Below are positions 11,678 to 20,045 of a DNA stretch of 64,000 nucleotides, in pieces (position 1 is the first letter of the stretch; the number at the start of each line of letters is the position of its first letter). The translations under genes and the position numbers were made by a program. Origin of the DNA: Phytophthora colocasiae (lineage: Eukaryota > Oomycota > Peronosporomycetes > Peronosporales > Peronosporaceae); the NCBI GenBank assembly GCA_018806915.1, contig JAGKQI010000095.1, positions 829,144 through 893,143 of the forward strand, written 5' to 3'. The notes under the pieces were generated by a model. That model ran no database searches and was not told where the DNA came from. It saw only the letters and a program-made list of their open reading frames with translations.

Positions 11678-11951
11678 CCTGATCCCGCTTGGTGATCCTT
11701 CAAAGAATCCGGATCAGGCCACAAGAAGAGTCTGCGTCGCGCCTGGGGTTGACCTTGATCCGGAGCTGATCTCGTACTTATACGGGAGAGGATCATTGCG
11801 CGATCTTGCGTGATCTCGCTTCGTCGCCGCCCGGGGAAGTTGGATCGTGCTGTTAGAGGCTTCGGGGCGCCAGGGTAAGCTGACCATGCTCGCTTGGGGC
11901 CCCGTCATCGTTGATCGCGCGAGAACATCCTTGATTTCCCCATTCTTCCTC

Positions 11952-12011
11952 CGGCAGGATTCGGATCACCCACGAACACCACGGCAGGATTCGGATCACC
12001 CACGAACACCG
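11952..12011. repeat. 30-bp direct duplication in the Gypsy-1 LTR
   Basis: The 30-bp unit beginning CGGCAGGATTCGGATCACCC occurs twice in tandem, with a single change at its end. Confidence 0.85.
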
Positions 12012-12164
12012 CTCCACCTGCTTCTTCGCCGGTGTCTCCGTTGCCTGTTCCCGGCGGGACCCATCGTACCTTCGTCTGATTCGACCCAGATCTGGCGATC
12101 ACAGGTCCCCCCTGTCGCTCGTTCCGACTCTATTCGGGTTCGTGGCTGACATCGCCTCTCCGGG

Positions 12165-12404
12165 AAAAATTTTTCGTCCGCTTCACCACAAAACGCTACC
12201 TCTGTTTGCCAGCCCTTAGACGTTGGCATTATGGGGCCTCTCAAGGCGAAGCTGAAGGCGTTATGGCTGTTTGAAAAGGCTACTGCTTCGACGGCGAAAG
12301 AAAAGCGCTTGGCTACGATAAAGCGTACCATTTCAGCCTGGGAATCCATTGAAGCGGGTACCGTCACTAGTGCATTTAACAAGGCACTTAAAACCAACTT
12401 TTAG
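12165..12404 (+). pseudogene. C-terminal fragment of a pogo-like DDE transposase
   Basis: From 12189 the plus strand reads QNATSVCQPLDVGIMGPLKAK, then AKEKRLATIKRTISAWESI, and stops at 12404. The NATSxxQPLDxGIMxxxK block is characteristic of the DDE_1 (pogo/Jerky-like) transposase C-terminus. One frame lower, the upstream bases give FFVRFTT, suggesting a 1-nt shift just before 12189. The rest of the gene is missing, probably displaced by Gypsy-1. It acts as a right-flank marker for that insertion. Confidence 0.7.
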
Positions 12405-12415
12405 TGCAAATACAG

Positions 12416-12817
12416 CTACTCTCTATCTTTTACCAAAATCGTTATTAATTCGTTCTCACATAACCAGTCTACACACGCAGGACAGACTTTGCACCTGCGG
12501 GAAAGTGGTTCATGCATTCTGTCGATCGGTGTATCATCCGACGTGGGCGATTCACATACGTACGCCGAACACGTGCCGTACGGGTAACCGTTGTTGCCGT
12601 CATACTGATGGTCCGTCACGAAAACGGCGAAAGTTTGAGTCGTGGACGTACGGGTGTTGTGCGAGCACTCGGCAGCTTGAATGGCCTTGGAGACCTTGGT
12701 TGCGCTGCAGTTGTACGTGCTTGGGCATTTGCCCTTGGTGTTGGAGCTGCATGGGTCGAGTGTTGCAACAACTAGAGCGGGGGCGGCGACAAAAGCGAGG
12801 AGATAAGTGAAACGCAT
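12416..12817 (-). CDS. Small secreted cysteine-rich protein (candidate)
   Basis: A 133-residue ORF from the ATG at 12817. The first 19 residues (MRFTYLLAFVAAPALVVAT) form a clear signal peptide with a hydrophobic core and an Ala-x-Thr-like cleavage region, so the product is predicted secreted. The mature part has ten Cys, at DPC, GKC, YNC, AEC, GTC, YVC, RRC, KVC, PAC and WLC, an even number compatible with five disulfides. Oomycetes secrete many such apoplastic proteins, but I do not recognise the family. The part after about residue 90 may read into a missed intron, so the C-terminus is uncertain. The stop lies 12 nt from the pogo fragment. Confidence 0.5.
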   Translation of the reverse strand: MRFTYLLAFVAAPALVVATLDPCSSNTKGKCPSTYNCSATKVSKAIQAAECSHNTRTSTTQTFAVFVTDHQYDGNNGYPYGTCSAYVCESPTSDDTPIDRMHEPLSRRCKVCPACVDWLCENELITILVKDRE

Positions 12818-13161
12818 GTGCTGTAAAAGGCAAAATGTAAAGTGAGTTGGCTGCTTGGCGCATGTCCTTTTCGACATCTTGACAACGCACGAGGAGGTTT
12901 TCCAGTGTTGCGAGTCGTTTACATTTTTACATCCGAACCGATCCTACGTTTTGTGGTCTTCGACTGACAAAGAGGTAGGTCTTGTGCCAGCTTTACAGTG
13001 TCGTGCAGATAGAATCCCATAGTTAGGAGCTTACGTGCTGCACGTCAATGATTTCCAGATGACTTAATCTAAAATCTAAGGATATCCATCGAGAAAACCA
13101 TGTACCATGTACGTGTACGAAATTGTGTTAGCTTGAATCCAACTACAAACTTGGTACCAGC
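12818..13161. other. Intergenic stretch
   Basis: Between the secreted-protein gene start and the amine oxidase stop. I see no gene or repeat here. It should contain the promoter of the minus-strand gene at 12817 on its left side and the amine oxidase 3' region on its right. Confidence 0.5.
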
Positions 13162-13794
13162 CTACGGGCACGCACACTCCCATCTCTCCGAGAACTCTTT
13201 GCCATTGGGGTCTTCCGGCACGTCCAGCGTCGGGTTGCGGTCGAAGAAGCCGTCCGGACGGAATCCAAAGCCGGCGTAGTCAACGGGCATGATCGGCCAG
13301 TCCTCGACACGAGGGAAGTGCGTCAAGCCGAAAGTGTGCCAGACGACAATGTCTTCGCCGTTGACCGACCGGTTGGCCTTGGCATACGTCGGTAGGCCAG
13401 AGTAACCAGGGTGTTGGTTGGGTGTATAACCAGCAGCCCACATCTCGTCCCGCGCGTACTGCGTGACCCACAAGTGCTTCGTAGCGTACTGCGCACGCTT
13501 TGCAATGGAACTATCATCTGCTGCGAGCAACAAGGGAGCACCTTCAGGGAACAACACGTAGGCCGTCATGTTCCCAAGGCGGTTCTGCTTTTCACTGGAC
13601 GCAACGAGCCACGCACGCCCCAGCTTGTTGTCGGCTTCACGTTGAGCGTCGCTCTCACGTTCCAAACGTGTAGCCACCCGTTTAAAGGCGTTGCCGACGG
13701 GGTTTTCAGGGCTGATAGGGAGACGCTGCACCTCCAGTTCATCGACGTGGCACTTGTTACCATCAATTGCTACATCCAAACGAGCCGAGAACAA

Positions 13795-13803
13795 GTGCTG
13801 GTG
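13795..13803. repeat. MULE target-site duplication, left copy
   Basis: GTGCTGGTG, the 9-bp duplication typical of Mutator-like elements. On the gene strand it is CAC CAG CAC, the codons His-Gln-His of the copper-binding motif. Confidence 0.9.
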
Positions 13804-16040
13804 GTAGATTTTTAAACAGGTCTTATTTTGTGCAGGTCTTGGATTTTCCCTCGGTGGACTTTTTTCTGAACTCATGAATGGATCTCAGCCAACAGCCCAC
13901 TTCCGATTTGGAGACGCAGTGAGCAAGCAGTCACCCTCTGGAGAGGCGGTCATGGGGAAGTCGAACAGCATCTCCAAGGCACAGAAGCATCGCTCGAAGG
14001 CGACAAAGGCTGTGCTTTCATCTCCGGAAGGACAGACAAAGAGAAGGCCAGAAATGGAACTATGTACAACGTCCTCCTCATCCGCTAGCTCATCTTCGAC
14101 TACAGTCTCCGAGCGAGTCTCTGTCAGCCTCGTGCTTCACGTTCGCTCCCTCGCCGTCGCCACCGACTTCTCCCGTGTCACTAGCGGTTTCTTCGCCCGC
14201 ATCCACGATATCCCCCCCTCCTCCAGAGTCTCCACCGACATCATCCCAGCTATTTGATCCAGAAGTTCCCTCCATTCTGCCGTCACCGCACACATCGTGG
14301 CAGTGGCCAACTCCATCGCACGTGCCCATAGCGTCGTCACCTCAACTTGCAATGCAAGCCGCTCCCTCCCCCAGCGTTCCACAACCTCAGCCGACACTTG
14401 ATATCCCAGCGTCATCTGCTGCATCAGTGGGTGGGATACATTCAAGCTCTCCTGACATCACAGTTGAGAGTAGCGAAGCCGTGCGAACAAAGTATCAGGG
14501 CGTCATCATGCTCAACGGTTTCCAGTATACAAAGGCGGGGACATCATCCAAGAAAGTATCCTACAGATGTAGTTTCTATCGTCGGAAGGTGAAATGCAAA
14601 GGCCGCGTGGACTTCACGATTAAACACATGGCTTTTACAAACTTTCGAGAGCATATATGCCATTTGGGTGTCGTCGTCCCCAACGTTCGCAACGTGGAAA
14701 AGGAAATGAAGGATGCTGTTATCGACATGGTGCTTCAAAACCTGTCCATGGCGGCTGAGCGAGTGTGGGAAAGCATGCGTGACAAGTTCTATTCGTCTGA
14801 TAACGTTGCTGTACATGGATTAACCCGTGAACAAGTCCACCAACAAGTGTATCGCACGCGCCGAGAGTACTTTGGTGGTTCCATGCACGGACTGGTGGAA
14901 GTCCCTCCTCTCTATGGTACAAGGGACTGCCATGAGCTTTTTCCAGTTTCACCGTGTGTACGCCGATAAGAGTTCCAATGGTACTGGTGTTGAGCGTCTG
15001 ATAGGTTGGGGGCATCCCGCACTCATCGACAAGCTGAAATACAAGGGTGTTACGCTGTTTATCGATGGGACTTTCCGTTGTGTTCCACGACCATTTTACC
15101 AATGCGTCGTAATTATGGTGCACGATCAAGCATCTGACTGCTATCTACCTGCGTTCTACGTGCTATGTAGTTCTAAGGAGTCTGACATGTACTGGAATGT
15201 CATTGATCATGTGATTCAAGCGACGGATCAAAAGCTCGACCCAGCCACCGTCATTTGTGACTTCGAGGCAGGGCTACTCAAGGCCGTTCTCACTCAATTT
15301 CCGGATGCCAGGGTGAGTGGATGCTACTTTCATTTTAAACAAGCTTTGCTGCGGCGCATGAAAAGGGAAAGAATCCCTGCACCTGAAATCAAGATTGCGG
15401 TGGCACCTGGTTGCGTTGATACACTGGCTGTCATCGACAGAGCTAAGGTAGCTACTCAAGGGATCAACTACGTTCGGAAGTTGATTCGCGAACAATGTGA
15501 GATCGATGGGATTCCTTACTCCGAGAACAAGTGGGATGCCTTTTGGATGTATTTTCACAAGCAGTGGGTGCTACGCTACACTCCAGACTTGTGGAACGTG
15601 GATGGTCTGAACAAACAGGTTGTTGCACGAACTAACAATCCACTTGAACGGTTCAATCGAGAACTTAATGGCGCATTCCCTCCTCATCCCAGCCTACCAA
15701 GGTTTGTGGCAGGTATTGAAGTCCTTGCCCGTCGTCATGTGCAAACTCTTCAGGACATTTCAGCCAACCATGCCAGGGCGCCCCATCGCCGAGAGAAGTT
15801 CATGTTGCCTGATAAGGTAAATCTGCCCAGCGACGAGTAATGTAAGGTCGTACGCCTCATTGCTGGTATCGTAGTGATAGATCAAACTGTATAAGGGGCT
15901 CTGTTCTAAAGGAAACAAGACACTCTCTGGCTAAGTTCAAACGAAATGGTTGTTTTGATCAGGTCTTGCGATTCGGTCTCACAATCGTCGAGATCCAAAT
16001 CCAAGACCTGCACCAAATAGGAACCGCAAAAAAGACAACC
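13804..16040 (+). mobile_element. Mutator-like (MULE) DNA transposon in the amine oxidase gene
   Basis: A 2237-bp insertion flanked by the 9-bp direct repeat GTGCTGGTG. The ends align as imperfect inverted repeats of about 43 bp, with a perfect inner 17-nt block GTGCAGGTCTTGGATTT at both ends. It carries one transposase gene on the plus strand (13874-15840), opposite to the host gene. The transposase has only two frame disruptions and an intact DDE core, so the element is either young or only lightly decayed. Confidence 0.9.
13874..15840 (+). pseudogene. MULE transposase, lightly frameshifted
   Basis: The product starts at ATG 13874 (MNGSQPTAHF), has a Ser/Thr/Pro-rich head, then a FLYWCH-like zinc finger (GVIMLNGFQYTKAG ... 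YRCSFY ... CKGRVDF ... HICH), then the MULE catalytic domain. Catalytic residues are D in LFIDGTF (codon 15064), D in VICDFEAG (codon 15259) and E in NNPLERFN (codon 15646). CYFHFKQ is the conserved C-x-x-H between the second Asp and the Glu. Two frame changes are seen: frame 2 to 3 at about 14100-14125 and frame 3 to 1 near 14915 (VEVPPL / MVQGTAMSFFQFH). Its job is cut-and-paste of this element and related ones. With no other cargo, it is a plain autonomous-type MULE. Confidence 0.85.
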
Positions 16041-16049
16041 GTGCTGGTG
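16041..16049. repeat. MULE target-site duplication, right copy
   Basis: GTGCTGGTG, identical to 13795-13803. On the gene strand it ends the first amine oxidase segment as His-Gln-His. Confidence 0.9.
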
Positions 16050-17367
16050 ACAGGGAGCTCCGAGCCGAGGAGCCATCTTGGTGGCGAAATCGTACTCACC
16101 CTCCGGACGTCCAGACGAGAAGACGATGCCCGTAGCCTTGCACTCGAGCTCGATCTTGCCGTCCAGGTAGAAGTACCAGTAGAATCCGTAGTCGTAGTTC
16201 CCGACCGTCACGAAGAACGAGATGACAAGGCGCCGCTGACGACGGACAGTACCAGCATTTGCGAATACATCCGTGTGCTTCCAAAGCGTACCGAAATCCT
16301 CCTCGTGGATGCAGATGGCATTTTTCAGTAGAACGGGGTTGCCAAAGTCGTCGGCAATGGTAGCATCGAGGTACTGAATCTTTCCGAGGCAGTCGCACCC
16401 CAACACTAAGCAGTTAGCGAGACGACCGAATTGGTATTCACCGGCATCGAAGTAGTTCTGCCACTCGTGTGTAGGCTGTGGTTCTCCATAAGGTACAACC
16501 ATCTCGGAGACGGCTGCACGGTTTAGAATCGGGCGTTTGGTTCCCTGGTCGTTGAACGAGACGTCATGCAGCGTGGGTCCTTCTCGTCCGTTGAAGCCGA
16601 TACGGACTTCCCAGTTCTGCCAGTTGAGCACGTGATTCTTGACTGTGAAGCTTGCACCTTCAGGTTGCGTGATACGAAGCGGCTTCATATCCGTGCGGAG
16701 TGGCCCGGAAAGCTTTGGATCAAGATAGTCGCCCGAGTCCATCGGAATATGGTCGTAACCAGTATCAACAAGGCGAATGACACGTTCACTGGTGAGATCG
16801 ACATGAGCAACGACACCATCAATGGGGTGGGCGAACATTGAGTGCGTGTTCTCCGTCGCCAAGAAGCTCAAGACGCGAATCATTCGACAGCCAACTTCTT
16901 CCTCATAGCCGAACACACCTGCAGACAGCGGCACGCACGACACTTAAGTCGGTGATTCCTCTTTTTGCCAAAGCTGCGACGTATCCTGGATCGGCCTTGG
17001 TGATGGTCTCGGCAGCCACGTAGTCTTCGTCCAAGATGGGACCCCAGCCATCCGTGGCAGGGTTCAGCTGACGGTTGTGGATCACCTGGTGGGCTGGGAT
17101 ATCAACGATCATCTCACGTGCCACATTGCTGGTCTTGTCCAGTACCAGCACTCCGATCTCTCGAGGGATTTCGTCACCAACTTGCCAGACACCCAGCGTC
17201 TTGTGGTCCGGTTCACGCAACATCACGTACGAGTAGCGGAAGTTGGGGCCTTCGTAGCCAGCCTCACCCACAATTTGCTTCATACTCTGCACCTCCGAGG
17301 CTGTAAGAGGGTCGAGCGGGTGCAGGACGACGTCCTTGAACTCGGGAGTGTTGGAGTGGGAACACAT

Positions 17368-17820
17368 TAGTGAAGTGCGCAATTGACGGAAGATCCGAAA
17401 GTGAGTCGTGTAGCGATGCTAAAGGTTTCAATAGGTAAGGAGAAGCGTCTTCTAGCTACAGGCACTTCACCATGTTCCAGATACGATACCTTTTCGTGCT
17501 TGTTGAGCAGATTACCAGGTCATGAGCGGAGTCCCGTCATCCGCTTTCGCTTTGGTACCGTTGACCTGGGAAGATCATAGGGCTTGGAAGTGGTGACTCG
17601 TTCAGCGTCATTGTTGAAGTGACTGCGTTCCGGTGATTGCCAGGCCACCGGAAGCGTACCACAATCGAGCGGTGGACATGGACAGAAGCAAGAAGGACAC
17701 TTTTTCATCAGTCGAAGGTGTCCATAGGCTCGACTAGCGCTGACGAAGGCCTCGTCAGCGTTACGAATTTTAACCAATAGGAAACATGATCAGATCTGAT
17801 TCCAATTGCTAGGCTTGTAG
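17368..17820. other. Divergent intergenic region
   Basis: Lies between the amine oxidase start (minus) and the first recognisable HPPK exon (plus). I see no confident gene. It may hold the amine oxidase promoter and an unrecognised 5' exon of the folate gene, since the HPPK reading opens with an apparent splice acceptor near 17820. Confidence 0.4.
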
Positions 17821-19556
17821 CCATTGCCTCCATCCGCGCGTGTGTATGCTGCGCTAGGAACGAACCTAGGTGCGTTATGTATGATATGATCTACCTGCTG
17901 GTTCTACCTCTAACCGTTCTACCTTTATTCTTTATCTCAAGGTGACAAGCTCACGAATCTGGAGAATGCGCTGGCGATGTTGAGCCAAATGGTAGGGCCG
18001 GTAGAAGCGACCTCCCGACTCTACACTACGGCGCCTCAGTACGTGGAGGACCAACCTGCCTTCCTCAACCTCGTAGCCAGACTTTATACGGATCTCAAAC
18101 CAAAGGAACTACTGGGGGCTTTTAAAACAATCGAAAGGGAGGTTGGACGTACTCCGTCGCTCAGGTGCGAAATTTGTCGAATGGTAGAACGGTAGAACAT
18201 CTTACTGATGAATTGTTATACCGACTTTACAGATGGGGACCGAGACTTATTGACGTGGATATCCTGCTCTACGATGATTTAACCCTTAACACGGATACGG
18301 AAGAAGGACCTTTGATCGTCCCCCACGAACGGATTGCCGAGAGAGATTTTGTACTCGCTCCACTATGCGATTTGGCTCCAGGTAGAGTGTTCTACCCTTT
18401 CCAATTAGAAAATGGTAGAATCTAATTGATTTTACTGTAGAATTGGTGCATCCAGTGCTTAACAAGACCATACAGACGCTGTACGACACATTGAAAGCTG
18501 GTGAACAGCGGTATGTGCCTCCTGTGCCAATGCTTCCAGTCCATAAGAGCGAACCCTGGGCATTAGGCAGTAAAACGTTCATTATGGGCATTGTGAACGT
18601 CACTCCTGACAGTTTTAGTGATGGGGCGGAGCTGGAGACGGTGAATGCTGCCGTGCATAAAGCATTAAAGATGGAGAAAGCTGGTGTGGATATTATCGAC
18701 ATTGGGGGCGAGTCAAGTCGTCCTGGAGCGGAGCCGGTGACGGAAGAAGAAGAACTGAAGCGCGTTCTACCTGTGATCCGTAGTATTCGTGAGAAGAGCA
18801 AAGTTGCTATCTCAATTGATACTACCAAGGCAGAGGTTGCACGTCAAGCGGTAGAAGCAGGAGCGAACATCATCAACGACATTTCTGCAGGTTTGAAAGA
18901 CTCGGAAATGCTGAAAACTGTCGCGAAACTACGTGTTCCGGTAAGTTGAACACATCCAAATCTAATTCTACTCTTAGTTCTAACGTCAGTGGATACTGTT
19001 CTACAGATTGTATTGATGCACATGCGAGGTACACCCAAGACAATGACTCAACTCAAGGTTAGTACTTCTTATAGTACTTTAGTAGTATTCCTATCTAACA
19101 ATCCCATTTCTGTTGTAGAAATACGAAGATGTTACTACTGAAGGTAGCGACGTACTTAACGAACGTGTAGAAGCTGCTGAGGCTGCTGGCATCTTCCGTT
19201 GGAACATCATCCTGGATCCAGGCATTGGATTCGCCAAAGCTCGTGTTCTTAACCTGCAGTTGTTGCGAAAGCTCTCCACTGTCAAAGAGACTTGTCATGG
19301 ATTGCCACCTGGTAACGATTTATGAAAGAAATCGTTACCAGGTGGCAATCCATGAGAGAGATCATACTAATCTCGTCTATTCAGGTGGGATCGTCTCGCA
19401 AAGGCTTCCTTGGTGAGACCTGTGGACGTCCAGAAGCGAAAGACCGTGCTTGGGGCACCGCTGCTACATGTTACGCTGCTATCACAACAAGGAACTAACA
19501 TTCTGCGCGTTCATGATTCAGCTGAGAAGAATGAACTACCCTCGCAAATAAGTTAG
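17821..19556 (+). pseudogene. HPPK-DHPS folate-synthesis gene, disrupted
   Basis: Bifunctional 7,8-dihydro-6-hydroxymethylpterin pyrophosphokinase / dihydropteroate synthase, the steps that build dihydropteroate from the pterin and pABA. Exons read in order: 17821-17869 (ARVYAALGTNL), 17942-18164 (GDKLTNLENALAML ... RTPSLR), 18233-18381 (WGPRLIDVDILLYDD, the HPPK Mg-binding signature), 18441-18940 (GIVNVTPDSFSDG, IGGESSRPGAEPV, GANIINDISAG), 19007-19057 (IVLMHMRGTPKTM), 19119-19312, and 19385 to the end (VGSSRKGFLGE, the DHPS substrate loop). Introns are 72, 68, 59, 66, 61 and 72 nt, all GT-AG. The last junction does not keep the SRKG frame with GT-AG splicing, and a 1-nt shift near 19486 is needed to read GTNILRVHDS. 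A 25-bp inverted duplication covers that junction. I call it broken; a DHNA exon upstream is not seen. Confidence 0.8.
19297..19354. repeat. Perfect 25-bp inverted repeat across an exon/intron border
   Basis: Arms 19297-19321 and 19330-19354 are exact reverse complements, with an 8-nt loop (ATGAAAGA). The left arm is the end of DHPS coding sequence plus the first bases of the intron; the right arm lies inside the intron. Confidence 0.95.
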
Positions 19557-20045
19557 ACGTAGTTCTACCTTCTGACTATTCCAGCTGAAGTACGACGATC
19601 GATCAAAACGGCATCCTGTTCCTACACCTGCAGTTTAGCACTGCATACACCCCAGGAATATTAACAAGTCGCTTGAAGCGACTCGCTTTGGACCTTAAAG
19701 AACTCGCAACAGTTATCTTCTTTTTCTGCCTCCACTGCATTCTCGGGATAGCAAACAGAAATTCCATTATAGAAAGTGATGAAGTTGACCTGTGCTGTAG
19801 ATGTCGAATTGGGAAGTGCCGTAGAACAGGATTGACTTCACTCCAATTAGGAGTTTCGTATTAATTAATACACGTGTACTCCAAGCGGTTGTGGCTTGCT
19901 GCAAGACAATGAACTTGCAGCTCGGTCGTACAACGCCATTTACTAGGATTATCAAGACAAGGCACGAAAAGATAGAAATGACGTTGAGTCTCGATTACTG
20001 GTTTGTATTCGTTGTCAGCAACAACGCCAACGAGGATAGATGCTG
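19557..20045. other. Intergenic stretch between folate gene and CRN gene
   Basis: The two genes converge here. I see no gene or repeat, and the short ORFs have no recognisable features. A pyrimidine-rich run lies near 20150-20180 inside the end of the CRN gene. Confidence 0.5.

Larger units (their letters stand above)
1..12150 (-). mobile_element. Gypsy-1: decayed chromodomain Ty3/Gypsy LTR retrotransposon
   Basis: Minus-strand LTR retrotransposon. Reading from high to low coordinates, it has a 5' LTR (from 10706 upward), a primer-binding site (10686-10704), gag, three zinc knuckles, protease, RT, RNase H, a second RNase H, integrase, a chromodomain, then an opposite-strand ORF at the left edge. 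The 3' LTR lies outside the window. A piggyBac element (8186-10199) is nested in gag. Several frameshifts and at least one nonsense codon make this copy inactive. The architecture resembles the oomycete Gypsy groups known to carry an additional RNase H (Chronos/Archon); which group it belongs to is inference and needs an RT phylogeny. The right end near 12150 is approximate, placed where a pogo-type transposase fragment starts to read. Confidence 0.85.
10706..12150 (-). repeat. Gypsy-1 5' LTR (right edge approximate)
   Basis: The left edge is set by the primer-binding site. The sequence is rich in GATC like the rest of the element and contains a 23-bp minisatellite and a 30-bp duplication. 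The right boundary is inferred: a transposase fragment of another family begins to read at about 12165-12189. No second LTR copy is in the window for comparison. Confidence 0.5.
13162..17367 (-). pseudogene. Copper (TPQ) amine oxidase gene split by a MULE
   Basis: Coding parts are 17367-16041 and 13794-13162, about 650 residues without the insertion, the usual size for the family. The enzyme oxidatively deaminates primary amines using Cu(II) and a self-made topaquinone. The TPQ site is FFVTVGNYDYGFYW (T-x-x-N-Y-D, Tyr being the cofactor precursor). Copper ligands are the H-x-H in CHQH/LFSARLDVAIDG and the later His in GLTHFPRVEDWP. The start is ATG at 17367 (MCSHSNTPEFKD); the preceding in-frame codons have no ATG. 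A 1-2 nt frameshift near 16930 (DLSVVRA versus VPLSAGVFGYEEE) is a separate lesion. A 2237-bp MULE lies in the HQH codons, and removing it with one target copy rejoins the frame exactly. No introns are evident. Fairly recent inactivation is likely. Confidence 0.9.

Noticed and set aside
13162..13803. Separate small gene starting at 13875 (MSSEKSPPREN)
   Set aside because: The first residues come from MULE terminal sequence; the rest is the 3' part of the amine oxidase.
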